64,000 bases of DNA, from positions 50,560,440 through 50,624,439 of the forward strand of contig OX485807.1 of assembly GCA_950295325.1 (NCBI GenBank). The letters run 5' to 3'. Positions 44,911 to 58,403 of this stretch are shown piece after piece. The notes beneath the pieces were generated by a model. That model saw nothing but the letters and a program-made list of their open reading frames with translations, searched no databases and was not told the DNA's origin. How positions within the stretch are numbered: the first letter of the stretch is position 1; each line of letters opens with the position of its first letter. Both the position numbers and the translations under genes were made by a program. The DNA is from Polytrichum commune. Taxonomy: Eukaryota; Streptophyta; Polytrichopsida; Polytrichales; Polytrichaceae.

Positions 44911-47060
44911 ATGAATGGATTGTTGAAGCAAAAAATTAAGTAGCTAGAAGAATTAGTGAGGGAGAAATACAAGAGGGCAATGAATTATGGGAGGAAAAAA
45001 CTAACTTGCTCAAGTAAAAATTAAGATTCTAGCTAAAGAATATGCTCCAATTGTAGATAAAATAATGATAAAAAAAGATTACTAAGACAAATTGAGAAGA
45101 CAAATAACCTTCTCTATGAAACTATAGTGATGTATGAATTATTGGCCAAAAATTTGTGGCAATGCAATTTACCAAAAAAATAAGCATTGTAGAATTAAAT
45201 AATGATAGTTGGACACATACAATAAAATAGTAATTATAATTTATTCATGAGAGAAACAACTTTTTTTTTATCAATGTTCTTCAAGAAAAATGTGGATTTC
45301 TAGAACAATGCAAGAAGAAAACCCCAAAATTATCAACCACATGTTCTAGTATAATTTCTATCTTCTATTGGGTTTTCCTTTTATTTTATTGTATTGCAAC
45401 AATGAATGATGTGATAGTAGGTGGTATAGTAGTAGTTGTTTGATATAAAATAGTTGTAGATAAAATTACATATTAATTCTACGATTCTATAATTTTTAGA
45501 GGACCATGATTGTGTACACTTCCCCAACTGTCATGCTATTCATCGATTTTCTTGAAACCACCTACATTCTTGTTTCTTATTAAGACTTGAAACCTCATAA
45601 GCCTTCTTGGTCAGTCTTGTATTATTTAAGAATAAACTTGTATTTCTTCTTGCATGATAATCAATATTGAGTTAAAACCTTTGACAATAGACATTAATCA
45701 AATATGTTGCTTGATTCAAGAATAACATCCACACCAAACAAACAGAATGAGAATTAAAAAATTTAAAAATTTAAAAATCACTAGAATTGATAAATATACA
45801 TAAAATCAATATAAAAGAAATAAAAAACTTGTTGTACATAAGAACAATATGAATGGTAAGGATGGAATATATGAGATGGGCTAGAAGCTAAAGGGAGGAG
45901 GAGGAAGAAAAAAATTGGATAGAAGAGAGGAGCATTTAATTTCTCTCGTGCACATAAATATTTGAATATAGCAATTAATCCTCAAAGCCCCCAAGACATA
46001 GGCCAAAGCATTCTATGGTCTCATCATATGGCCCACATACAATCACATTCAATTTTATATAACCTCGTGCATCCTCATTAAATTTAATTGACGTTTTAAT
46101 TTTCTATTTTGTTTGTTTTCTATTTTTGCAGAGTCCTTGTTTAATTTGCCTTAAATAGCAATTAAGTGGTATGCTTAACAATCTCTCCATTTGGTTTTTG
46201 TTGTGTATTTTTATTCCATCAGTTTTACCAACCTCAATCATATCTTTCTTATTGATTTTCTTCATCTTTTTTGCTCTTTCTTATGTTGATCATTTTTTCC
46301 CCAATCAAGTTGCTTCTTTGTTGTTGTTGCCACTTTTTTATTTCATTTCAAAATTTCAATTCCGATAGGACTCTATAATTGTCATCCTTGCAAAAAATTG
46401 AATGTAATTGAAGGAGGACAAAATGCACTAGAAGGAGAGGAAAACATATTATGACCATGCAACATTTGAAAAATCAATGTCTAGTTATTTTTAAAAATTG
46501 GACCTGTCAACTTTTGCATTTATTGTGAATTATGTGACCACTCTCTTTACGACTTTCTATGTAATTCCTCATCAACAATATAGTCCTCTATGTTTTGAAT
46601 TTTTTTTGATACACTGCTATCCAAACCATGCCAAAACAAGAATGCCAGAGAAATGAAAAAATGCTATAAACAAGAACCTATCTCTATTGTGATTTCAAAA
46701 TATAAGGGAAGTATGTAATAAAATAAACCATCATTGTATCTACAACCCCTACAAATATTTATTAAAAAACAATAAAACAATAAAAATAAAATATATTTTT
46801 TCTACTAGACCACCTCCTTTGCCTTTCCACCGCAAAACCCATTGGACCATGTCAGTGGACAATGTAGGCCTTAAAATATGTCTTTAAGGGATCTCGAACT
46901 TCATGATCACTTTGACATTTTTTTCCTTGGTATAAACAGAAGTGGTCTTAGACCGACTTCAACAACCAATCACAAATTTTACAGGGCCTTGGGAGGACTT
47001 CATGGTCCATGATGTAAACAACCCCTAATTAATATGGCACACCAATTTTAATTCTACGCT
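44911..47060. other. AT-rich intergenic DNA upstream of the PLAC8 gene
   Basis: No credible frame or RNA gene was seen. The right end contains TAATTAATATATTTAG at about 47063-47078, a possible core promoter for the next gene. Confidence 0.45.
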
Positions 47061-47434
47061 AATTAATTAATATATTTAGCGTGGGTTTAGTATCTCAGCT
47101 TAGTATAGGTTTGATGAGCATTTTAGGGTTTCCTTGGCAGGAGGAGGGAGAAGAGGAGCCTGGTGGGAGGAGCTTCGTTGCACCTTCGCCAGCTCCACCG
47201 GCGATGGCCATCACGCAGCACGTCGCTCGCAGGCTTGCGATGATGGCAAAAGCTCACGGCGAGCAAGAGTGATCGCCTGATCGGCTCGAACAAACAGCAA
47301 CTTGCATGCTCGATTTTCCACTTTTTTATTTGGTGAAGTGAGCGAGTCACTCGGGCCGTGGACAGTCAGTCATAAGTCAGCGGAGGGTTTTGGCCTGGGG
47401 TTTGGTTTGCGACTAAGACGAGGGGATCACCAAG

Positions 47435-50400
47435 ATGACTGTGCCAGAGGAGACTGCGGCGTCACGGTACGTGAAGCTCAACAAAGAGCATGAGCAGCCC
47501 GTGGAGGAGATTCGACCAGGGGAGCTCAATCAACCCGTGCATGTGCCCCAGGTGTGTGGCTGGATTTTGGTTCTCCCTCTCTCTCAATAATCTCAGTGGC
47601 ATTGATGAAATTGACATGCATAACACTTCGACAATTCTCGTGGATTGATATGCATGTGGATGTATTGTGCGAGTGACACTGGCTTTTGTGTTCTTTTCGA
47701 ATTCACTGAATTTAGAGAGATCGAGGTTTTGTTAGGCTTCAGATCAACCTGCTTTACTTGTCATTGCCATGCCTAATGGAGGTGATAGATAGTCCGAGTA
47801 TTGACGATCATGGTTAATTGCAATGGCAGGAGTCCATTGGCTAATGTGAAGCTCCACTCGGACTAAATTAACACTTATATGGAGAGAAAATCTAATTAGG
47901 CACCCTATCAGAAATCTTCGATGTGCGGAGCTTTGTATCTGAAATTACTTTAAAGTGCTTTGTGGATTTTATCTGTCCGTTTATGTTACCGTCATGTAAA
48001 CGGGGTTTGAATTTTCTGTGTCATTATACTAATTCAACTCTTTTTTTCTTAGCGATTCTTTCCTTGCCATGGAGAAATCGAGTTTTTGTTAGGCTTCAGG
48101 ATCAACCTGATCAATCGTCATTCCCATGCTTAATAGAGGTGATGGTCCGAGTATTGGTCATGGTTACTTAATTGCAGTGGTAGGAGTCCATTTGTTAAGG
48201 TGAAGCTCCACTGGACTAAATCAACACTTCTGGAGAGAAAAAAAGGCACTCTATCAGAAATCTTCGATGTGCATCTGAAATTATTTGAAATTGTTTTGTA
48301 GATTTTATCTCTCCATCTATGTTACATTCTGTAAACAGGGATTGAGTTTCAGTGTCGGTACGCAAATACTACGAATCTATTCTGGTTAGCGATTCTTCAT
48401 TGCGACCTATATTTTCAAGGATCTTGTTCTTGTCAATCGTTATGACCTATACCTCGGTGTAGTTAGAAATGCCTACATCATAATTTGGACGAGTTTAAGT
48501 GTCATCCGAAGGAGGTTAAACCAGGCACTACTAAGATTCCTCGTGCAAGTAATAATCTATGTATAACGGGATTGACAATTCTGAATAATCAGTAGTATCT
48601 CTTGTTAAGCATTTAGTGAGAGGCTTTATCAGCTGCATGTGGGGAGGCTCCTTTGGAGTTCTGCCACTTGATAAATTTTCGTTTAGATTGAATTAACATA
48701 GCTTGCGTTAATCTGTAACTTGAACTGAATCAATGACTGGTAGAGTCTCATGGTCTCTAGTACCTCTTGTCAACTGGAGGTGCATTGTACTGGTGTTGGT
48801 TGTACTAATTCAATAGAAAAATAGTTGTTACATGAATATGAAATTTCCTTTCTCCTTGTGACATTGAGGTTTTCTTTTGCCCAGAAAGCATAGGCTTGAC
48901 AGAAATGTTCCCAACAATGTCTTAAAGTTGGTCCTCACTGTGATGAATGTGCCTGCAGCTGCTAGTGCATCGGTGCAATGAATGTGGTCAACCACTACCG
49001 GAGAGCTATGAACCACCAGGCAATGAGCCTTGGACGACAGGAATTTTTGGATGTGGAGAAGATGCAGATTCTTGTATGATCTCTCCTTCCTGGTCCTCAT
49101 TTGCCTTATTTGCAATATCAGCATTTTGTTGATTCTGCATACGTATAAGAATGTGCTTTAGGTTAGCATATTGCATCACACTAGGGAGAGTTCATAGGTT
49201 TCATACTGTGCTGTTTGCTTGGCTATGTTTTCTTTGAATCAGGCTCCCATTTAAATCTCTCCTACTATCAACTTCATAGATCTTTTTGACATGCATTTCA
49301 ACTTACTCTGTACTTTTTTGGAGGATATTTTGATGGTGGGACTCGTGGAGAAGCACTATAATATATAGTGTCATCTAGTGCATTAATGTGGTGTCCAGAT
49401 GGACGATTTGTCTGTTTAGTGATGATGACTTATATGCAGGCTGGACTGGTCTCTTCTGCCCATGCGTCTTATTTGGGAGAAATGTGGAAAGATTGAAGGA
49501 CGATGTGCAGTGGACCACTCCTTGTGTATGCCATGCTATTTTTGTGGAAGGGGGGATTGCTTTGGGAGCAACCACAGTTGCACTCCATGGCCTAAGTCCA
49601 AGTTCAGTCTTTCTTGTTGCGGAGGGCCTGCTTTTTGCATGGTGGATGTGTGGCATTTATACTGGTCTCTTCCGGCAAGAGCTACAGAGGAAGTACCATC
49701 TTCAGGTTAATCCTCCTTCCACTTGTGATTGTCCCTTGCGTAAATGTTGTAGGTTGAGGAGTGGTTATTTCAGTATTTATTCCAGTGTCGATGGATGTGA
49801 AATTATCACCATGCTTGCTGACACTTGCAAATAGTTGGCAATGTCCTATGTTTTTAATAGGGATTTCTATCAATAGACAATTCAATGCATAGCATAGCCA
49901 CATAATTGACCATAATCGTTTTACTTAGTGTGTAAAGGTTGCTGAGTGAGTTGATCTACCTATGTAGGATGAGATCATGAGGTCAACCACTTCATGGAAA
50001 AGAGCAACCACAATCAGAACCTTCTGGTCAGATGTAATGTAGATGAGGCTAATTTGGTTAGCTTCTTTAAGCAGACACCTATTTTTGGCTCCTAATTGGT
50101 GGTACAGGCTTTAATTCGGTGGGTGAGTAATACATGGTGATTGAGCTGCTGCCTTATGATAGTTGGGTTAGTCACCTTCGTAAAAGTCAAACTACACCCA
50201 CCATCTCTATAATTAGGCGTGCTATCCACCAAGCTATGATACACTTGATTTTTGTTCCCGAGGTGGGCAAATTAGGAGTCGGCAACTTGGGTAATGTAGG
50301 AGGTGGCATGTGGTTGTGAGGTGCTAACCAACTCGTATTGTGGGTATTCTATATTGAAAAAACAATTGAGCAACATTTTATCTTACATGTGATCACTTAA

Positions 50401-51082
50401 GATACATGACACAACCAATATTGACATTAAACTTGGTTTTCATTGGCAAATGACCCATGTAAAAGGGTTCCCCCTATAACACCACATTGGGAAGTAGGGA
50501 ATTTTTGATACTACAGTATCAACACCTTCCTCAACTCCAATTTCAACAATTTCAAATTCTTTGGTCTTGATTCGCAATTGCTAACATGCTTGAGCTTCTA
50601 CTGCTCGAATCCATGATTCCACAGATCTGGAGGTTTTCACATTAGTTTTTATGAACCTTGTCCTGACATCTGCTGACTGGGGTACTGGAAGAGACTGTGA
50701 CAATAGCCTTCAGAAAAGGACTGGCAGAGACTAATATTTGCTCAATTCGAGGTGAAGGTGGAATTGTAGACAAGTGAGCTGGAGCATGGTTAAGCCAACA
50801 GAGGGGGCTTTGTTGGTTGATTGCAATTTTCCTCCAAATATTAATAGTTTTAATGATAGTAGTTTTGTGATTCTGCAGAACTCGCCATGTGATCCATGTA
50901 TGGTGCACTGCTGCATGCATTGGTGTGCGTTATGTCAGGAGCACCGGGAAATGCAGGGCCGCCTTTCAGACAATGCTGTGATGCCCATGACTGTCATCAA
51001 TCCACCTGTTCCTCAAGAGATGCATGATCGAGAGGCTGCAACAGTTGATCACAAGGAGGATGCAGAGATCCAGATGTCCTGA
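47435..51082 (+). CDS. PLAC8-family membrane protein (cell number regulator-like), 4 exons, 233 aa
   Basis: Exons 47435-47551, 48959-49073, 49440-49705 and 50879-51082 join in phase with GT-AG introns of 1407, 366 and 1173 bp (702 bp in all). The N-terminus MTVPEETAASRYVKLNKEHE is followed by RPGELNQPVHVPQ and by CNECGQPLPESYEPPGNEPW. The family core CWTGLFCPCVLFGRNVERL starts at Cys78. Two hydrophobic segments follow (IFVEGGIALGATTVALHGL; VFLVAEGLLFAWWMCGIYTG). The Cys-rich end is NSPCDPCMVHCCMHWCALCQ. This matches the long plant PLAC8 subgroup, distinct from short PCR/CNR proteins. Relatives sit in membranes and affect organ size or divalent metal transport; the function of this subgroup is unsettled. 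Upstream, 47090-47434 is a GC-rich leader. Confidence 0.9.
47716..48405 (+). repeat. Tandem duplication of about 340 bp in intron 1 of the PLAC8 gene
   Basis: Block 47716-48065 is repeated at about 48070-48405. Shared blocks are GAAGCTCCACT, TATCAGAAATCTTCGATGTG and TTAGCGATTCTT. The copies differ by scattered substitutions and short gaps, so the duplication is not recent. Confidence 0.85.
50030..50650 (+). repeat. Degenerate copy of the 57.7-kb element, in intron 3 of the PLAC8 gene
   Basis: The region aligns with 57740-58395 from GTAGATGAGGCTAATTTGG through the CACATTAG end. Shared tracts include TTTTTGGCTCCTAATTGG, ATGTGGTTGTGAGG and CAATTTCAAATT. The ends are too decayed to define a target duplication. 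Confidence 0.75.
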
Positions 51083-53395
51083 ACCTGCAGTGATTGATAA
51101 GTTCTATGGGGCCAGCTTGTTGTTCTCCCATTGGCTCTACTTTGCAACATTTCCTGCTTTAACTTCCACAGTAGACATCAGAGGAAGGTTAAGACCTGAT
51201 GTGTAAAGCATCACGCAAAAGATGGTCATAAATGCAAAGTCCGATTTCTGCATGGTAGGTGTATTGATTGAAGGCCGGCAAAAAGTTTGTGGGAGACTTG
51301 TGGATACAGTAGCCTTTGCCAACTTCCTGTGTTGTTTAGTTGCTCTATTGCAGGTGTTAATCTGACCAAACACTTCCAACCTTGAACTGCTAGAGCTGAT
51401 AGCTTCTATTTTTAGAAAACAAAAGTTGCCATGAAGGTCTTTGTAGAATGGTGTCAATATGAACTTGAGGGACATTCATGTGTTCTTGAGCTTGCCTTTT
51501 TTAAATTGTGAGGCCAAATGTAGACCAGAGTGATTTGGTGTACAAGAATGTTTTGGCAGGTTGACTGTGAAGTTTCTCCCTTGCAGAATTCAAGCACTGC
51601 TTTAGATGGAGAGAGTACTCATGTACACTAAGTTCTCTCTCCTCACAAGACTTGCCTGGCTCATTATAAATGTAGGAGATATGTGGAATCAAAGAGCAAG
51701 GATGTTGACCTGAATATCACTAACGCTCTTTCTTCATGTGAAATGAAAGGTGGAGGTATAATCTCAATTAATTTCTGTTCTAGGTGGGCATCGATAACCA
51801 GCTGAAGTATTTGACAGTCGTGCATATGTAGCAAGTGGATGGGGATTTTTGAGATGACGTGTATCACCAGATTTTTTAACAATTTGTGTGGGCCCTGGAG
51901 ATGAAGTTCGAGGCTCCCATTGTACATGATGCTTGCAAGTTTTACCCATCCCACGTTAACCTGCAACCAAGAATTGTAAAAAGAATCGTAAATAATACAG
52001 TTTCCTAACCAAGAACCTCACAATTTATAACCTTGTAGTCAGATTACCTGAAATTGGACCAAGTGTTTCCTGGGTTGCATATTAGTTTAGAAGGGAGGTG
52101 GGGCACCATTGTACAGCACACACCATATGATAGTTTGGACAAGTCTCTCAATATTGAATATTTATCACAGCAGCTGCACAAGATGTGGGAAACTGCTGCA
52201 ACACGTACACCTCATCCATGTTTCAACATAAAGGGCGTTACAAAATGGCTAACTTAAATTCAGCGGTATTTGAGCACTTCGGACATTTGGTTGAGAAGAG
52301 CAGTTATCAAGACATTACTCAGGCTTTTAACACTACCTACGGCGTGAGGTATTTTACTGAGAAGCAGAAAATTGTTCAGAGTTCTAATCAAACTTGGCTT
52401 AGTTACACAACTTCAGGCATATATCGCTGACAATACCTTTTGAATCCAGATTCGAACACTAACATCAGAATAGGATTTGTATGTGCAAATCCTAATTTGA
52501 AGAACATGTTAGCTTTGATCACAAAATAGTTCCGGTGAGCCTACGTCCCTCCAGCAAACAAACATTTGTTTTGTCTCGAACTTATGCTGTGACTGAAATA
52601 AGGAGAGAGGAAGGTAGAACTTTCGTACACTTGCAAAAACACTGCCCAGGAGCAGGTAATGATAGTAATATAACCAACATCAAATATGACACATGGAGAC
52701 TAGGAATGGGTCAAAATAAATCACACTTCGTACAAAAGGACACATTCAGAGCTTTCATCTATAGCCCTACCTGTTCATTGAGCATATAACACTGTAAATA
52801 CACGACTAGAATCAATTGATAGTACCTGGACATAGGTCTGGCAACAAACCAAATAGAAACTGCTGATGAGGCAGAATCTAACATCGAGGCATTCTTGACG
52901 CACCAAACTAGGGCTCAGTCATACCCACGTCAGAGCAAAAAAACTTCCTATGCAAAGATGCGATTCTTCACAAATGTATCAGACCACTGGATTCCTCAAG
53001 AGGTGCTTGATTGAACAACAGTCCAAACTGCGGACAACCTTCTCATCATATTTGGACTAAGTCACTGAGAGCACAGCTTAACTAAGCTCAGCTGATCTTC
53101 ACACAAATTGAAGGCAACCCACAGAAATGTGGCCTGCCAGCTTTAGCTTTCCACAGCAAGTCAGTAGGAATTGGGCACCGACAACAACGACTGCCACGAC
53201 CTCTCTTATAAACCAGATCCACCAATAGTCATATATGGCATTGTTCCAAGCAGATCCCTCCACCAAGAACAAAAGCAGATCCATCCACCGAGAACAAAAG
53301 CCTGGAGGCCTGATGTCACTACGTATGCTGCTGTGAAGTAGCAAGCGGGCAGTAGAATCCAGACTTCAGACTTCTGCCCTGCAGAGAGAAACTAT
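51083..53395. other. Region between the convergent PLAC8 and CK2-beta genes
   Basis: It contains the 3' ends of both transcripts. A minus-strand segment at about 51962-51664 follows an acceptor-like GGTTGCAG and is open, but no family was recognised. It could be a 3'-UTR exon of the CK2-beta gene. Nothing else was seen. Confidence 0.45.
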
Positions 53396-56118
53396 CTACC
53401 TTGCACTCCTATGAAGTTTGAAACCAAATATTCTCGGCGTGTAGCTCTGAGTCGGCTTTAAAGGCTTGATATAGGGGTATGTCATCAAGAAAAGATGTGG
53501 AAAAGTTGTGCCAAAATAGGCACCATCAATATCTGAAATCCCGGTCAAGAATAGCAAAGAGGAACAGAGCCAGCAATAAGACCAATTCCAAGACCATTTA
53601 TCTAGATTGAAGAAATGCAAATATACCCAATTGGAAATACAGTAATCTATACAAAGAGAAAAATCCAAGTACTATACCTTTCAAGGTATTTAGTGTCACT
53701 CACTATTTGGACTTACATTGTGCTATAAAATTTTATCCTAGATCTAGATTTTTACCAACAAAGGTCAAATTGGTTGTTTGGACACTATAGAACAATAGCA
53801 TCTTAGTACAAATTTACATTAATGTTAAAATGTGATAGCAATGCGTAAATTCAAATAGTAAGTGACACTAAGACCATAAACAGTGTACTTCAACATATTA
53901 AAAAAAAAGGTGTATCATCCCCACAGAAGAGACTCACTGAGAGGTGCAATAAGAAGATTGAAAATCAAAAGACAATCAGACGAATTACTCAATACGTTTC
54001 TACTGAAAGAAGCACCACGGGAACACTGCAGTTGACCTATGTCAAGTAGTGATTGATTCAACCAGTCAACGCATACGACTGCCAACCTTTTTGACACATA
54101 GAGGAAAGAAAAAAAGGCCATAAGTTAAGCAAGTAATATACATGTAAAAGGATACTGCCCTGGTACTTTGACCTTGGGTAATATATATCTTCACACTTTG
54201 GACAGTAAATTTTCACTGTGCTTGTTCGAGGAACATCTGACTGGCCCATCGGCAAACATGGCTGGCCTGAGCAGTAAACACGTGGGCATCTCCCAAAGTC
54301 TACATTCTTGCATTTCTCAAGCTGCACACCACCAGAATAGTTCAGCGACATACACCACATACAGATTGAGAAGTAATAAATCACATATGCAAGTACAACT
54401 ACACCATAGGCAACTGGAAGTGTGGGTCACAAATATCCTCGTATATTTTGAAGTGGAAGAACTAGGTCTTCTGTAGAAAATATGCTCCAAACATTACATA
54501 CCATTGCATTCATTCCTTTGCTAGTCAGAATGTAGCGGACATGGATCAGTCCATACAGCATCTCTGCAGCAGACTCTACAAGTTCATTTTGCTCTTCTGT
54601 CAACATATCATCTGCGTTCTCACAAAATATCCACAACCATTGATAATTAGTCATGCTCCTATGCTTGTTCACTTGCATTGGTTCCTCAAAATCTCCACCT
54701 ATGTATTGCATCCACTAAATCACCCAGTGGATTCTTTGAGAGAGTATCACATACCCCAGTCTAAGCTCCATAAATGCTACAACAATTAGAAAGACAAAAA
54801 AAATGTGAGAGTAGCAATTTAACAGTCAATAACCCCTCTAATTGAGGAATTCACCTATTAGTGCAAAATGTAGAAATCAAGATCTCCCTGGATACCCAGC
54901 CCTCAAAAGAAAACTCTGCTTATAATAATCTCCATGACCAAGAATAGTGGCAAGCACCGTTCAGCAACTTACCACTAGGAGATTCCACATCCAAAATAAG
55001 GTCGAGTGCGTAGTCATAGTATGGGACTTGGCTGCTTAAGCCACTTAGGTTGAAGTCATCCTGTATGTACTCGTCATCAACCTCACAAAAGAATTCATTG
55101 CCTCTTAAGCCACAGAACCAAGAGATCCATGACGTGTCTTCCCCGTCCGAGCCACTGACATCAGAATCCTCGCTATCAGAGTCTGAGTCCTCTGCAACAA
55201 CTATATCAGGGGTCAGTCCCAAACAATGTAGATGCACATTGTGAAAACAAAAGCTCCACCCCTTGTCTCATTATATGGATCACACACTGTTAGGGATGAC
55301 AGCCATACTGTTATTAGTTCTAGGGGAGCCATGACAAGGTGTCAAATCATCACCATGAGCCTACTACCTGATGCTTTGAACCAACTGTACTCAAGCTACT
55401 CAGTCAGCAATATGCAAGCAGTCACACCATTCAGAAGATTAGAAGGTGTAGAACTAGACAAAATTAGAGAATTCAGGATGAGCTCTTTGCTAATTCATCC
55501 TCTGCACTACACTGTCATTGTATATGATACAATTCACTTAAACTCCCTTCAAGACAACTATGATTCTAAATCCGCTGCTACAAACCTCTTGCAGAATAAA
55601 CGATACACAACAATCGGCTGTCAATTGAGCTACAGCAATTATAAAGCTGCACCATTCTGAACCAGCGGAACAGACGGAAATGACCTAAACGATTGAGATC
55701 ACAGCCCCATGCTAGGTAGCCTAATTTTCTTCTTGGAACAGACACTGCAACAAATGAACTCCTAAGGCTGCTGAATTTCAGATTCTATGTGCAGTGATTT
55801 GACAAGTAAGCATGCATGCATGAAAGAAAGTAGAAGCTCACCATCATCAGGGTACTTTGCTTTCTCCAGAGTGGGCCTCACGTCGTGCCCTGCAAATCTA
55901 CGGGTATGGGTGGAAGCGGCAGGGGCAAGCGGCCGGTCCTTTTCCCTGCCATTCCCTCCTTTGGAAGTGGAAGGGGAGGACTTCTCAATCCCATCCTCAA
56001 GCCGCTTCTTGTTGTTGTTATTGTTGTTGTCCGCAACTTCCCGGTACAACGATCCTTCCCCTCTCGCACCGCCTACTCTCTCCTCGGCAGCCAGCGATGA
56101 GCTCCGCTCTTTGTACAT
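53396..56118 (-). CDS. CKB: Casein kinase 2 regulatory (beta) subunit, 5 exons, 302 aa
   Basis: Exons 56118-55842, 55191-54973, 54611-54502, 54321-54156 and 53532-53396 join in phase (909 bp). The plant-type N-terminal extension begins [13 protein letters not shown] and includes [11 protein letters not shown]. An acidic stretch [20 protein letters not shown] precedes the conserved core [20 protein letters not shown]. Next come [20 protein letters not shown] and the zinc site CPRVYC...CPKC (C-x4-C-x22-C-x2-C), which mediates dimerisation. The C-terminal part is [19 protein letters not shown] with [10 protein letters not shown]. The subunit dimerises and assembles two catalytic alpha subunits into the CK2 holoenzyme in nucleus and cytosol. 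Nothing looks broken. It converges with the PLAC8 gene, 2.3 kb apart. Confidence 0.95.
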
Positions 56119-56745
56119 ATTCCCTCCTGCTCCCTGCTGCTAGTTCTTCTAGCTACTGCTTGCAGCTCAACTGCTACCTCGAACCCTCGTAAACTGGAGC
56201 TCCTGCTACTGCACCCTCTAGCAGGCACAACAACACAACATCATCATTCCATTCCCACGAAAGCACCAAAACAGACCCACCTCCACCTCCACTCAAAAAC
56301 CTCCCCAAAACTCAACACACCAACAAACCCTAACCCTCTCACCCACTCTTCAAGCAGCATCTAAACAATCATATCAAACCAACACATCCACACTGCTTTC
56401 CATTTCCACAAAGCCACATTCACAAGACGCGAAATCCCATCACACCATCAGCATACTACCACCACCCGAGCTTCTAACCCGACACCATGCATGGAGTGAC
56501 AGGGTTTCGAGAAACAGGAAACGCCTGCCGCATTGGAGAGCAAATTCACCAACAGAGGCAAACATTAGATTCCACAACCCCATCCTACCTACGAATGCAA
56601 CCAATCCCTAGCACCGCACCGGCACAAGTCGAAAGGTTCTGTGCGAATCCACGTCCCAGCTGCTCCCGCCCGCCCGGATCAACCCAAACCCTACCGCAAG
56701 CACCCAACCCTACGAAACCCTAATCGCGGGAGTGGAGAGGCTTAC

Positions 56746-57050
56746 CTGCGAGCAATGATGCGATGATGGATGGCTGCGTGCGTGCGTCCGTCAGGGCGAG
56801 CGCGGAGCTCCGTGGCCGTGGTGGGAGGCGCGGCGCATGCTGGCGGATGGAGGGAGGGGAGGGGAGGGGAGGAAAGGATGCGTGCGGGATGGCAGGGCTG
56901 CCTGCCGTGCCGCGGGTGGGGTGGCGATGGCGAGAAGACGAAGGCGGAAAGGGCAGGGTGGCGATGGCGATGAGGGCTAGCGAAGGGGAAGGGAAGGGAG
57001 AGAGAGAGAAAGAGAGAGAAAGAGAGAGAGAGTGATAGGGGTAAGTAAGA
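56746..57050 (-). promoter_or_regulatory. 5'-UTR first exon of the CK2-beta gene, with pyrimidine-rich start region
   Basis: On the minus strand a GC-rich stretch ends GCTCGCAG/GTAAGC at 56746, a clear donor, so a 5'-UTR intron of about 0.6 kb probably precedes the coding exon. The upstream edge has a CT-rich run (complement of GAGAGAGAAAGAGAG, about 56998-57031), typical of plant transcription starts. TAGGGTTTCGTAGGG, a telo-box-like motif, lies just inside the intron. Limits are inferred. Confidence 0.45.
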
Positions 57051-57731
57051 GAGATACTAGGCTAGTTGTTTGTGATGAGGGCACAAAGCTCACATGGGGG
57101 GGTGCCTTACGCTTTGGTTTGGTTTGAAGCTCCTCTTGCCCTTTCTTCCTTTGCTTTGCTTTGCCTTCCCCACACACCTCTTTTAAGTTATTTGGGTCCT
57201 TTTTTCCTTTGTTGGCTATGTTTGTAGGACACAAACTATGCATCGACTTCTTTGTTTCAAGAGCAAATTTCCTAACCACTTTGCGTTCACACTTGGATGT
57301 TACTTGTTCATGCTATTTTTGGTCCAAATTATTTAATGTGGATGTATATATATATATAGTTAATTATAGTTTCTCCCTAAAATGTATTGAAAACAATCTA
57401 GTTAACTATAATTATTTTGGCAGTTGTTAATTATTTATTTTTAAATTTTCATGTGATAAATGAGTACCTTTAGTCCTTGACCCGCATTTGAGAAGAAGGT
57501 GCACAAAATTCAAGAAAGGTCTGGTTATAGGTATAATTAATAAATAACCATGGACTGGCATGAGCAAAGTGGACAGCTACAATTGTAGTCATTCATAAGA
57601 AAGGACAAAGCCTCACGGGTTTACCATTTTCTTGTTTTTTTGGTTTATATATGCTTGTTAACTATGGAGGGAGGGAATTGTCGCATACGAGTGTATCTCA
57701 CATCCATTTGACACGGAAACTTGACTTTCTA
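57051..57731. other. Upstream region of the CK2-beta gene, no gene seen
   Basis: The stretch is AT-rich with a (TA)n run near 57347-57358. No supportable frame was found. Confidence 0.45.
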
Positions 57732-57739
57732 TAGGTATG

Positions 57740-58395
57740 AGGTAGATGAGGTTAATTCAATTGTTTTCTTATACAGACACCTCTTTTTGGCTCCTAATTG
57801 GCGGTAATCGCTCTAATTCAATGGGTCAATATTACTACATGGTAGTTTAGCCGCCACCTTGATGATATTTTAGTTAGTCACCTTTGCAAAAAAATCAAAA
57901 ATCAAAAATCAAACTACACACACCGTCCTTCATGATTAGGAGTGCTATCCACCGAGCTATGACACACTTGATTTTTGTGGGCGAGGTGGGCAAATTAGGA
58001 GGCATCATGTGGTTGTGAGGCACCAACCAACTTGTAATGTGGGTATGCTATAATGAAAAGTTAATTCGGCAACATCTTACCCGTGACCACTTTAGAGACA
58101 TGACAAAACCAATATTGGCTTTGAACTTGAATTTTAATGGCAAATGACCTATGCAGAATCTACTGATGATGTCATCCACTTACACAACCTTAAAAAGTAA
58201 TGAAAGTTCCCCCCATAATACCATATTGGTAAATAAAGAATCTATGATTATGAAGCCTAGATCAATACCTTCCTTAACTCCGATTTCAACAATTTCAAAT
58301 TATTTGCTTTTGATCCACAATTGCTAAACATGCTTGAATCCATTGGCTAAATGATTTCACATAGCTAGAGGTATCCACATTAGCCTCATCTACCT
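57740..58395. mobile_element. MITE-like element (656 bp), hAT- or Mutator-like
   Basis: Inverted ends AGGTAGATGAGG plus TAAT-like bases are present on both sides. They are flanked by an 8-bp near-duplication, TAGGTATG (57732-57739) versus TATGTATG (58396-58403), with one mismatch. A diverged copy lies in the PLAC8 gene at 50030-50650. It has no coding capacity. Confidence 0.65.
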
Positions 58396-58403
58396 TATGT
58401 ATG

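Noticed and set aside
55787-56192. Overlapping plus-strand frames of 111-118 codons
   Set aside because: They are antisense to the first coding exon of the CK2-beta gene, whose N-terminus matches the family.
56763-57035. Gly/Arg-rich plus-strand frame
   Set aside because: Low-complexity GC-rich sequence antisense to the inferred CK2-beta leader; no domain.
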